Of a DNA stretch of 64,000 nucleotides, positions 17,496 to 24,501 are shown in pieces (within the stretch, counting starts at the first letter, position 1; every line of letters starts with the position of its first letter). The position numbers were made by a program, and so were the translations under genes. The notes below the pieces were generated by a model that had not been told where the DNA came from, did not search any database, and saw only the letters and a program-made list of their open reading frames with translations. Origin of the DNA: Corynebacterium sp. SCR221107 (GTDB lineage Bacteria > Actinomycetota > Actinomycetes > Mycobacteriales > Mycobacteriaceae); assembly GCF_027886475.1 (NCBI RefSeq), contig NZ_CP115670.1:2356001-2420000 (forward strand). Direction: 5' to 3'.

Positions 17496-18175
17496 CGACC
17501 ACCGCCCACGGTGTCATCTTCGGGCACGTAGAACGTGATGGCAGGGGAATCGCCGTCGCTCCACCCTTCGATTCGCGCCGGGGCGTTGGGGTTGCCGTAG
17601 CAGTCAGTGCCCGCCATGCCTTCGGCAAAACCTGCATAGCATTGGATGGGTTGGAGATGTTCCGGGGCGGTCATCACGGCTTCGATGGCACGCTTATCAC
17701 GCTTGAAATTGTTAAACGCCTTGGTGGCGGGTACTACGTTGCCCACAGAGTGCGTGGAACGCGGAGCGCTCATCGGCTTAACATGGTCCAGCTCCATGAA
17801 CGTGCTGGCATCGGACTTGTCATTGCTTTGCAACGGGGTTCCGGTGTAGTAGCAGCGATCAATGTCAGCATGGCGTTTCTTGACCATGTGCTCCTTCCAT
17901 TCCCCAGGCGTGAACGGATAGACCCGCTTGCCGTTCCTTCGGAATCGCTTAACCGCAGAGTCAAGACGGCCTTGGACACCGTTGGCTTTTCGGGCACGGT
18001 TGCGCTGGCGCTCACTCTGGCATGGCTGGCACTCTCCCGCCTTGCCACGATTGCCCTTCTTATCGTTGGGGAATGCATCGAAGTCGATGACGTCGAAACA
18101 GGTCTTGCAAAGGCGCTTGCCTTGCAGTGCGTAGAACTCTCGGAGTTCAGAGAAAGACTTTTTGACTTTAGAAAT
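17492..18175 (-). CDS. HNH endonuclease-like protein with N-terminal Zn ribbon, apparent ATT start
   Basis: The open frame encodes 227 residues. The N-terminal part has two CxxC pairs (LCKTCFDVI and ECQPCQSER), a zinc ribbon often found before phage HNH domains. The HNH core is CYYTGTPL, MELDHVKPMS and NVVPATKAFNNFK. No ATG, GTG or TTG exists before the zinc ribbon. However, AAAGGAG (18182-18188 on the plus strand as CTCCTTT) stands six bases before an ATT at 18175, so translation probably starts there. The first ATG lies inside, at 17887, and would drop the ribbon. It may cut DNA during island transfer or replication. It is coupled to the downstream ATPase gene. Confidence 0.75.
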   Translation of the reverse strand: MSKVKKSFSELREFYALQGKRLCKTCFDVIDFDAFPNDKKGNRGKAGECQPCQSERQRNRARKANGVQGRLDSAVKRFRRNGKRVYPFTPGEWKEHMVKKRHADIDRCYYTGTPLQSNDKSDASTFMELDHVKPMSAPRSTHSVGNVVPATKAFNNFKRDKRAIEAVMTAPEHLQPIQCYAGFAEGMAGTDCYGNPNAPARIEGWSDGDSPAITFYVPEDDTVGGGR

Positions 18176-18933
18176 AGGAATCTCCTTTGTTAGTTGGGTG
18201 ATGCTGTCAACGTGATATTGGACAGCGTTGGGTGAGGGGGTGTAGTGTCGTGGCTACATGATTTTTCGTACCTCCTTGACTTTGTTGTGCTCGGGAAATT
18301 GTGGGCGCATGGCAGTGCGCCGCAACTGAAAAATGACAGACTTCTCCTGTGGGCATCGGGGTTCACTGTTCAGTTCTCACATAGCAAGCTAGAACAAGCG
18401 TTCGACAGAAACGCAGAGTCTAGCCCTCAACACTACAGCAACCCCTTTGGCAATATCAAGTCAGAGGGGCGTTTTGTGATGTAAATTACAGACTTTTCCC
18501 CCAAAATGTCGAAAACTCCAGGTAGTTCACAATGCAAAATAGTTGGTGAACACCAACCATAAACCTCAGACTCGTACACGAACTGACACCCGCATTACGC
18601 TTCGGTGGCACCCCCAGGGCAGGGGTATACCCCCCTGGGGTACGTAGGCCATGCAAGTCAAGACTGCCTTCCCGGAGTTGAGTATGTGCCACCCGCTCAG
18701 ACATTCCCGATCAAACCTCACCAGAATTGGGACGGCTACAGCATCCCAACTGCAAACGCTCCCCAATACATCCCAAAGGCCACACAGGACAGCAAGCCCA
18801 ATCCACGCCGCAGGCAAGGCCATCCATCCCACCATCCCGGCGCGAGGACACTATGCCACCCCGAAGCGATGCCATACCCAAACCTGTCCGTTGGACTATG
18901 CTTTTGGTTGCCAGTTGTGTCGGCACCGGGGGC
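18176..18933. other. intergenic region with a CsoR-like palindrome and an operator-like palindrome
   Basis: No convincing gene is found. GTTGGTG-AA-CACCAAC at 18542-18557 is a perfect operator-like palindrome. GTATACCCCCCTGGGGTAC at 18625-18643 matches the CsoR operator type. A 40-codon frame at 18853-18975 (MPPRSDAI...) has AGGA upstream and one hydrophobic stretch (MLLVASCVGTGG), but nothing supports it further. Frames such as 18245-18484 look random. The HNH promoter should lie near 18190-18260. Confidence 0.5.
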
Positions 18934-19401
18934 TTAACTGTGAGAAGCGGGTCGAATAGCGGAGTTCTCCGCTAGGAGGTGTAAAAATTCCTCTGGGTCT
19001 TTAACCGTCAAGCGAATGGGTCTTCCGATATTGCGGTGTAGGAGGATATTTGCAGAACCGGCATGGAATGAAATAGTGCCATCCAGGAAGTGAACCCCAA
19101 ACGTTTGGGATTCGAGTATGGGGCCCGAGGGAAGGATCTCCGCCCCCTTCAGAGATTCCAAACGAACGTTGCTAACTGGAATGCCAAGAACTGAAATCCG
19201 AAGGATTTCATCATTCAGCAACACCCCGACATTAAAGAAAATTGCCAGAGACACTAAAAGACCGCATGTGATAAAGGCGGTTTGATCTCTTCTGGTCAAG
19301 AAGTAGACACACAATAAGAGTACTGCGAAGATAAGTACGATCCGACTAAAATTATATCCAAATACTCTTGATCGATAACTTGAACCAGTCATGAATATCA
19401 C
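18934..19401 (-). CDS. small membrane protein, candidate immunity factor of the Sdp-type operon
   Basis: This 155-residue product has two membrane helices (about residues 19-36 and 43-62). A beta-rich cytoplasmic part follows, with a pattern like bacterial PH domains: IRISVLGIPVSNVRLESLKG, FGVHFLDGTISF and IGRPIRLTVKDPEEFLHLL. It is the last gene of the operon and overlaps sdpB by 50 bases, so its expression is tied to toxin maturation. It is not similar to SdpI of Bacillus as I recall it. Immunity is inferred from position, size and topology only. The GTG at 19401 has GGAAGGAAG upstream; an ATG at 19392 is possible. Confidence 0.65.
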   Translation of the reverse strand: MIFMTGSSYRSRVFGYNFSRIVLIFAVLLLCVYFLTRRDQTAFITCGLLVSLAIFFNVGVLLNDEILRISVLGIPVSNVRLESLKGAEILPSGPILESQTFGVHFLDGTISFHAGSANILLHRNIGRPIRLTVKDPEEFLHLLAENSAIRPASHS

Positions 19402-20284
19402 TCAACTTCCTTCCAACTATCTTCATGGGTAGTAAGGCGAAAATCACCACTGTGAGCATCGTGAGGGAGAATGAGGTAATTCCCATGAATAAAGCAATTC
19501 CCCCGTGCAAAAACACAGCTGCCAAGATCGCCGTAGATTTCCATTTGTCGGATGCGAAAGTAGCTGCAGCTATGTACAGCTCAACCGCAATAGTGCCCCA
19601 AGTGAGAAACGTAATAAAAGCGGGGCTCGCTAAAATCGGAGCAAAGAGGATTTGCCTGAGCCCAGTGAGCCCGAAGAATGGAGAAATAAGGTCATAATAG
19701 ACTTCAGTCCCATTTGCCCAGTTGTCTACTCTAATTTTTGCGATTGCCGCATTTGCATAAACAAATGCCACCTGAACTTTAAACAGTAAAAATGAATAGA
19801 AAGCTAGAAGGTAGCCAAGCCGACGTGTCGGGAATTGCTTGATGATCCATCTTGCCAAACCGAGGGTCAAGCAGAAGATACTCGCGATCAAGCCAATCTG
19901 ATCGCCTCCGTCTGGAGTGATTGCCGTATTGTGTAGAGAGTAGAAGATCCACGCTACTCCAATAGAGGATGCCCCCAATATAGATGCTAAGCACAGTATC
20001 AGGCCTATAACTCTTGCAGCTTCGGGATGATCGCTGAGGATGAAGAACAAGGAAAGCTTGTTTATCCCTTCGAACACTGGATTGGGCACTTCGCCTATAA
20101 ACCGCGGGGGAACTAGTTTATCCCCGGGCGTAAAAAGGAGTGTGGCACCGGCGCAAGCCGCGAGACCCGACCGAAAAACTGAGAAACTAGGGCCAATTAC
20201 ATTCGGCAAAAATACTTTAGATTTAAGGCCTGCTCGCGCAGTGTACGTCAATTCTTGCGAATCTGACGGCGATGATATCTTCAT
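19352..20284 (-). CDS. SdpB-like HTTM membrane protein (toxin maturation)
   Basis: This polytopic membrane protein of 310 residues has about seven hydrophobic segments. Features of SdpB and the HTTM/gamma-carboxylase-like group are FRSGLAACAGATLLF near the N-terminus, YSFLLFKVQVAFVYANAAIAKI in the middle and ITFLTWGTIAVELYIAA later. In Bacillus, SdpA and SdpB together turn pro-SdpC into active SDP. AGGAG stands eight bases before the ATG at 20284, which is better than the ATG at 20290. The gene overlaps the end of sdpA by 62 bases, unusually deep for a bacterial operon. Confidence 0.75.
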   Translation of the reverse strand: MKISSPSDSQELTYTARAGLKSKVFLPNVIGPSFSVFRSGLAACAGATLLFTPGDKLVPPRFIGEVPNPVFEGINKLSLFFILSDHPEAARVIGLILCLASILGASSIGVAWIFYSLHNTAITPDGGDQIGLIASIFCLTLGLARWIIKQFPTRRLGYLLAFYSFLLFKVQVAFVYANAAIAKIRVDNWANGTEVYYDLISPFFGLTGLRQILFAPILASPAFITFLTWGTIAVELYIAAATFASDKWKSTAILAAVFLHGGIALFMGITSFSLTMLTVVIFALLPMKIVGRKLSDIHDWFKLSIKSIWI

Positions 20285-20816
20285 CAACATAGCTCCTATA
20301 CATGAAATCAGCGGGCTTAGTTTCTAAGAGCATTATTTCTCCGCACAAACTGGGGCTTCTCGTAGTGGAATGCACGCTAAACTTGTCGCCACCTTCTACC
20401 TTTGCTTTCTGCAAGCATCTTGTAGGGGGGGCTAGGTCGGCACATGAAGTCCACTGTTCATCGGAAAGTTGGCTCTGGAGAGATCCAACTTCCACGCCTT
20501 GAGCCCGTCCCTCTCGATTTAGTCCAAAGAAATTCACCCAGCGAGAAGTCGGTAGGTGCGAGAGTGGCAAACCATCCTTGCTCCAAGGAGTTACCAAGGG
20601 CTCTTGGGCGCTTCTAGTGAAGAAACCCCACCCTTGGGGGAAAACATGGCCTTGTATACTTTCCCATTTCGTCCCCTTCCAGGGGGGATCGAACGCCAAT
20701 GTAGGTAGTGCTGTAAACGTCATTGTTAAAAAGAGCACTGAAAACACGAAACTCAGGATGTAATGGGAACTCCTCCGCAGAGGCACTGCTGTCGATGATC
20801 TATTCCCTGAGATCAC
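20223..20816 (-). CDS. SdpA-like protein (toxin maturation)
   Basis: A 197-residue protein with one N-terminal membrane segment (about residues 18-38, SFVFSVLFLTMTFTALPTL) and an extracytoplasmic or cytoplasmic globular rest. Hallmarks of the SdpA family are FPQGWGFFTRSAQEP (about residues 59-73) and FFGLNREGRAQGVEVG (about 95-110). Four Cys in the last 90 residues are a local feature. It overlaps sdpC by four bases (ATGA) and so is translated with it. In the Bacillus system the homolog is needed, with SdpB, for making the mature peptide. Confidence 0.8.
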   Translation of the reverse strand: MISGNRSSTAVPLRRSSHYILSFVFSVLFLTMTFTALPTLAFDPPWKGTKWESIQGHVFPQGWGFFTRSAQEPLVTPWSKDGLPLSHLPTSRWVNFFGLNREGRAQGVEVGSLQSQLSDEQWTSCADLAPPTRCLQKAKVEGGDKFSVHSTTRSPSLCGEIMLLETKPADFMYRSYVDEDIIAVRFARIDVHCASRP

Positions 20817-21502
20817 GGGGCGTAAGTCTCCAAGATCGCTGTAACAACTCGCTGACGCTCCAGACTTGCCTGCTCCTCGGAAATGACAGCCCTGGACTCA
20901 GCGAGCTTAACCTTATGATGGACAAGCGCATACGTCTCAATATTTACGGCCGCACCGTAGTTGACCAAAACAGCGACTGCCCAGGCAAAAACGAATGCGC
21001 ATTGTGGGGATGCGTTTGCGCCTGAATTGTTTAGGTCATTTTCAAGGGACTGGGTAATGAGATCGCTTCCTCGTTCGAGCGCCCTTTCGATCCGATAAGG
21101 GTTTCCAGTCGCGATTTCATTGTTGAAGCCCTCTACAAAACCAGGCTCCATGGACTCAACCTGGGTCCTCACCTTTAGGTGAAGTTCATCATCCTCGCGG
21201 GATGCCTCCTTTTCTTTAGCTAATGAAGCGTAAATGGGATCTTTTAGGTTCTTTGCGAGGATCTTAGCGTTGGGGCCATTGCCGAAAAATATTTCATCAA
21301 AAGCATGGTCCGTTTTTGAAGTATTGGACGATTCTTGTGCTTGGTTTCCCAAACCTCTGGACATTTCTCCAGTGTGCCGCGTTGTTACCCTCCCTTCGTC
21401 GTCTTCCTTATTCCATACATCCTGGGCATTGGCTGTTGCCCCTGCGAAGACTGCGCTTGCAGTTACAAGGGCAAGACCGGTGAGACGTTTTCTGTTCTTC
21501 AC
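20813..21502 (-). CDS. SdpC-like antimicrobial peptide precursor
   Basis: This 229-residue preprotein is the toxin gene of the operon. A signal peptide (residues 1-26, ending ANA-QD) is followed by an acidic pro-region holding DEIFFGNGPNAK (about 69-80), which parallels the FRGLLFGQGEVGK block of Bacillus SdpC. The mature toxin is expected near SPQCAFVFAWAVAVLVNYG (165-183), a hydrophobic stretch placed as in SDP. Only the first of the two SDP cysteines is present (C168), so no internal disulfide can form. A charged tail of about 30 residues follows and should be cut off. The GTG start has GAAGGAAG seven bases upstream. It is the first gene of the operon. Confidence 0.8.
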   Translation of the reverse strand: MKNRKRLTGLALVTASAVFAGATANAQDVWNKEDDEGRVTTRHTGEMSRGLGNQAQESSNTSKTDHAFDEIFFGNGPNAKILAKNLKDPIYASLAKEKEASREDDELHLKVRTQVESMEPGFVEGFNNEIATGNPYRIERALERGSDLITQSLENDLNNSGANASPQCAFVFAWAVAVLVNYGAAVNIETYALVHHKVKLAESRAVISEEQASLERQRVVTAILETYAP

Positions 21503-21791
21503 TTAAAATCTTCCTTCATGAATGCGGTGTGAGAAAGGGAGGTGTAGCCTTGAAAAGTTTAAGGTGGTTCTACCACAATTAGGTTTGCAAAATGGATGAT
21601 TTTTCAGAAAGGTTCTCAATTCGGATTGCTGCCTTAAGGTCCTAATGTGTGTATAGCGTACAGCCATACGTACATCACCACCCCAACCTGTTCCCGCTGT
21701 ACGTTAGGGTCAAATCTCCCATTGTTTGACAGTTGTCCGGTTAGGTCTTAGACTTATCCGTACACACCACGGCAACGAAGGGACTAGGACA
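21503..21791. promoter_or_regulatory. divergent control region between sdpC and the serine recombinase
   Basis: This 289-bp AT-rich region must hold the promoters of both divergent genes. AGCGTACAG (21655-21663) and CTGTACGTT (21697-21705) form an imperfect inverted repeat, with ACGTAC in between (21668-21673). They could be recombinase or regulator sites. Confidence 0.5.
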
Positions 21792-22340
21792 ATGGCAGTG
21801 ATCGGATACCAGCGCGTTAGCTCTGTAGGCCAAAACGAGCAGCGGCAATTAGAAGGCATCCACGTCGATGAGATGTTTACCGACAAGGCAAGCGGCAAGG
21901 ATGCGAACCGTCCACAGCTGCAAGAAGCCATCCGCTACGCACGCAAAGGCGATACCTTCACCGTCCACAGCATGGACAGGCTGGCGCGTAACATCGTTGA
22001 CCTTCGCACCATCGTCGAGGAACTGAACGGCAAGGGTGTCGCTGTCCGATTCATCAAAGAAAATTTGGAGTTCACCGGCGAAGACTCCCCTATGTCCAAC
22101 TTGCTCCTGAACATGTTGGGAGCCGTAGCAGAGTTTGAACGTTCCATGATTAAGGAGCGACAAGCCGAAGGCATTGCCATCGCAAAGGCACAGGGCAAGT
22201 ACAAGGGCCGCAAGCCATCGCTGTCTCCAGAGCAGATGCAGCAAGTGCGACAGCTCAAAGCCGAAGGCGAAAGCATCTCTGCCATCGCCAAACAGTTCGG
22301 AGTTTCTCGGCCATCCATCTACCGGGCGTTGGAAGACTAA
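21792..22340 (+). CDS. serine recombinase (resolvase/invertase family)
   Basis: The product has 182 residues. The catalytic domain opens IGYQRVSSVGQNEQRQL with the nucleophilic Ser, and has the Arg pair in HSMDRLARN and the LNMLGAVAEFERSMIKERQ helix. The C-terminal HTH is SAIAKQFGVSRPSIYRAL. It is close to plasmid and transposon resolvases such as Tn3-type. The ATG at 21792 follows AAGGGACTAGGACA. It may resolve island multimers or invert DNA. It diverges from sdpC across a shared control region. Confidence 0.92.
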   Translation: MAVIGYQRVSSVGQNEQRQLEGIHVDEMFTDKASGKDANRPQLQEAIRYARKGDTFTVHSMDRLARNIVDLRTIVEELNGKGVAVRFIKENLEFTGEDSPMSNLLLNMLGAVAEFERSMIKERQAEGIAIAKAQGKYKGRKPSLSPEQMQQVRQLKAEGESISAIAKQFGVSRPSIYRALED

Positions 22341-22356
22341 CCACGAACACGACGAA

Positions 22357-22388
22357 GCCCCCACAGCGCGAAGCTGTGAGGGCATTTT
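22357..22388 (+). terminator. intrinsic terminator after the serine recombinase
   Basis: GCCCCCACAGC (22357-22367) pairs with GCTGTGAGGGC (22373-22383), with one mismatch, followed by ATTTTT. Confidence 0.85.
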
Positions 22389-22395
22389 TCATGTC

Positions 22396-22674
22396 TTAGG
22401 CGAACCAGCGTACACGTTCCAATGTGGACAGGTATTGTTCAGATTCCCGCGTGATGTCGCTATCCGCCACCAACCCGGCGCGCCGGGCAAGGTCAATCAC
22501 GGGGGAGATGATCGGGTGTTCGTCACTCAAGTTCTCATCATGGATGAGGAAAATGCGGCCGTCTTCAACGCCTGCGAAGGCGATTCGGTCAACATCAACT
22601 AGATCACACTCACCTTTGATGACGATGGCCTTCAAAGCTTTATCTAGCGTCAGCAAGTCTTGAAACAACTTCAT
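22396..22674 (-). CDS. small acidic protein of unknown function at the island's right end
   Basis: The frame encodes 92 residues beginning MKLFQDLLTLDKALKA. It contains CDLVDVDRIAFAGVEDGRIF and ends RESEQYLSTLERVRWFA. I recognise no family; it has no signal peptide or membrane segment. The ATG at 22674 has GAGAGG seven bases before it. It is the last gene before attR and converges with the recombinase gene. Small genes in this place are often excisionase or immunity genes, but nothing here shows an HTH. Confidence 0.6.
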   Translation of the reverse strand: MKLFQDLLTLDKALKAIVIKGECDLVDVDRIAFAGVEDGRIFLIHDENLSDEHPIISPVIDLARRAGLVADSDITRESEQYLSTLERVRWFA

Positions 22675-22800
22675 GGTTTTACCTCTCTCTGGGCACGAAT
22701 TGGGCACAAAGCCCGTGTATGGTTATTTTCCAGAGCAGAGCATCTACCAAAGTATGCCGTTGACCAGTGCAAACGCACTGTTATTCAGCTTCTAAAACCC

Positions 22801-22828
22801 TTCGGGGTTCGAGTCCCTGATGGCGCAC
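22801..22828 (+). repeat. attR (28-bp core)
   Basis: An exact copy of 14733-14760 (TTCGGGGTTCGAG to TGGCGCAC) that is not part of a tRNA: the bases upstream do not form an anticodon or D arm. It marks the right end of the island. Confidence 0.92.
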
Positions 22829-22949
22829 TGTTTTCCCAGCACAAGACCCCCGCCAGGCAAGCGCAGCCTAATTTGGCGGGGGTCTCTTGGCGCCGCTTAG
22901 GGGTATTAGATGGGGGCAATGCCCAGGTTCTAGGTAAAATGTCGGAAGT

Positions 22950-23504
22950 ATGCGAGCACTTGTCATCGTCGACGTTCAAAACGACTTCTGCCCCGGCGGT
23001 AGCCTAGCCACCGCCCGTGGTGACGCAGTGGCCGCTGACATTGCGGAATTCGTTGCCACGCACCGCGATGAGTATAACTTCGTTGTCACCACCCAGGACT
23101 GGCACATTCAGCCCGGCACCCACTTCAGCGCGGCGCCGGATTTTATCAGCACCTGGCCACCACATTGCGTGGCTGACTCCCACGGCGCCCAGCTGCACGA
23201 AGCGCTCGCCGGCACGCCCACCGACGCCGCCTTCTTCAAAGGCCAATACACCGCCGCATACTCAGGCTTCGAGGGCTTTACCAATGACGGGACGAGCTTT
23301 AGCAACTGGATGCGCAACCATCAGGTCGACGTCATCGACATCGTCGGCATCGCCACCGACTACTGTGTGCGCGCAACAACCTTGGACGGGCTCAAAGAAG
23401 GCCTCAAAGTGCGCGTATTCTCCAACCTGTGCTCCCCCGTTGCCGAAACGACCGGCGAGGCAGCCTTGGAGGAAATCGCCACCGCCGGCGCTGAAGTAGC
23501 CTAA
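22950..23504 (+). CDS. pncA: nicotinamidase / pyrazinamidase
   Basis: This 184-residue amidase turns nicotinamide into nicotinic acid for NAD salvage and would also activate pyrazinamide. The catalytic triad is visible: Asp in DVQNDFCPGG (about residue 8), Lys in AFFKGQY (about 96) and Cys in ATDYCVRAT (about 138). Metal ligands lie in TTQDWHIQPGTHF. PncB at 45100 takes the next step. It is the first core gene to the right of the island, 122 bases after attR. Confidence 0.93.
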   Translation: MRALVIVDVQNDFCPGGSLATARGDAVAADIAEFVATHRDEYNFVVTTQDWHIQPGTHFSAAPDFISTWPPHCVADSHGAQLHEALAGTPTDAAFFKGQYTAAYSGFEGFTNDGTSFSNWMRNHQVDVIDIVGIATDYCVRATTLDGLKEGLKVRVFSNLCSPVAETTGEAALEEIATAGAEVA

Positions 23505-23537
23505 GCCAACCACCTGCAGCGCAACAGGCAAAGAAAA

Positions 23538-23572
23538 GCTTGCCGACGCGCGGGCTGGCTACGTCGGCAAGC
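23538..23572. terminator. bidirectional terminator between pncA and the DUF3618 gene
   Basis: GCTTGCCGACG (23538-23548) pairs perfectly with CGTCGGCAAGC (23562-23572). The arms carry the first 11 bases of the dispersed intergenic motif described in the findings. Confidence 0.75.
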
Positions 23573-23582
23573 ACAAACGCCA

Positions 23583-23858
23583 TTAACGAGATGCCAACAG
23601 GCGCTGGATCTCCTTGAGCTCCTTGCGCTTGCGGGAGCTTCGAGCAAGCGAGAAAACTACCAGCGTAGCCACAGCTGCACCAACGCCGGCCAGGATCTTC
23701 TGAACCTGCGGATCCTGCAGCTTGGAGGTCACCTGCCCCTTCGCCTCATCGACCAAGTTCTGCGGCTTGGTGCGATCCGCGATCTCATCGAGGGTGCTCG
23801 CAAGCTGGCGGCGGGTGCGCTCAATATCGCGCTGAATATCATCAATATTGCGTGCCAC
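23583..23858 (-). CDS. DUF3618 family small membrane protein
   Basis: A 91-residue protein with the family opening IDDIQRDIERTRRQLASTLDEIADR, an amphipathic helix of about 25 residues. A linker (VDEAKGQVTSKL), a membrane helix (about 58-73) and a basic tail (RSSRKRKELKE) follow. The family is common in actinobacteria and its role is unknown. It converges with pncA. Confidence 0.85.
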   Translation of the reverse strand: MARNIDDIQRDIERTRRQLASTLDEIADRTKPQNLVDEAKGQVTSKLQDPQVQKILAGVGAAVATLVVFSLARSSRKRKELKEIQRLLASR

Positions 23859-24024
23859 TGGGTTTCTCCCTACGTTCCTTTTTTTAAAAGTCTTGTGTTT
23901 GCCGCGCCGGAGCGCGATCGAGCACTAAGTCTACTCTTTCCCATCTACAAGAGTGCCACAACCTGAGGCGAAAACACCGATCCGGCCAGCAAGATGCGCG
24001 CCTTTTTTGGCTATCCTTAAAGGT

Positions 24025-24501
24025 ATGACTGTTTTCCCACGACTGGAAGTAGGCGCGATCGCACCCGCCTTTAGCCTTGCCAACGATTCGGGCTCGACCA
24101 CCTCGCTGGCTGATTTCGCCGGGCGCAAAGTCGTAGTGTACTTCTACCCGCGCGCCAACACCCCAGGGTGCACCAAGGAGGCCTGCGACTTTCGCGATTC
24201 ACTAGCTCAGCTCAACGACCTTGGCATCGATGTCGTCGGCATCTCCCCCGATACCCCGGACAAACTGGCCAAGTTTCGCGACGACCACGGCCTCAACTTC
24301 CCGCTTCTTTCCGATCCCGACAAACAGGTCATGCAAGCATACGGGGCGTTTGGTGAAAAGAAGAACTACGGCAAGATCGTCGAGGGCGTCATCCGCTCCA
24401 CCTTCCTCGTCGACGCTGACGGAACCATCGAGCTTGCTCTGTACAATGTGCGCGCAACCGGGCATGTTGCTCGCGTGCTCAAGGAGCTGAACAAGGCCTA
24501 A
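24025..24501 (+). CDS. bcp: thioredoxin-dependent thiol peroxidase (Bcp/PrxQ)
   Basis: The product has 158 residues and reduces peroxides. The peroxidatic Cys is in NTPGCTKEACDFRD, with the resolving Cys five residues on (PGC-TKEA-C), as in PrxQ/Bcp. Later landmarks are VVGISPDTP and FGEKKNYGK. The ATG at 24025 follows AAAGG; an upstream ATG at 23953 would add Arg-rich non-family sequence. The stop overlaps the next start (TAATG), so bcp and the TetR gene form an operon. Confidence 0.9.
   Translation: MTVFPRLEVGAIAPAFSLANDSGSTTSLADFAGRKVVVYFYPRANTPGCTKEACDFRDSLAQLNDLGIDVVGISPDTPDKLAKFRDDHGLNFPLLSDPDKQVMQAYGAFGEKKNYGKIVEGVIRSTFLVDADGTIELALYNVRATGHVARVLKELNKA

Larger units (their letters stand above)
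14733..22828. mobile_element. 8.1-kb integrative island at tRNA-Lys carrying an Sdp-type toxin operon
   Basis: The island lies between a 28-bp tRNA-Lys 3' end (attL 14733-14760) and its exact repeat (attR 22801-22828). It holds a tyrosine integrase next to attL, a RepA-like ATPase, an HNH protein, a four-gene Sdp-type operon, a serine recombinase and a small orphan gene. The Sdp part is visibly richer in A+T than the flanks. There are no capsid or conjugation genes, so it resembles a satellite or small integrative plasmid rather than a full prophage. The intact integrase and matching att sites suggest it may still excise. Confidence 0.9.

Noticed and set aside
18245..18484. 79-codon frame in the island gap
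   Set aside because: No ribosome binding site, composition random, no conserved motif; may overlap the HNH promoter.
14761..22800. Island as a full prophage
   Set aside because: No capsid, portal, terminase, tail or lysis genes are present.
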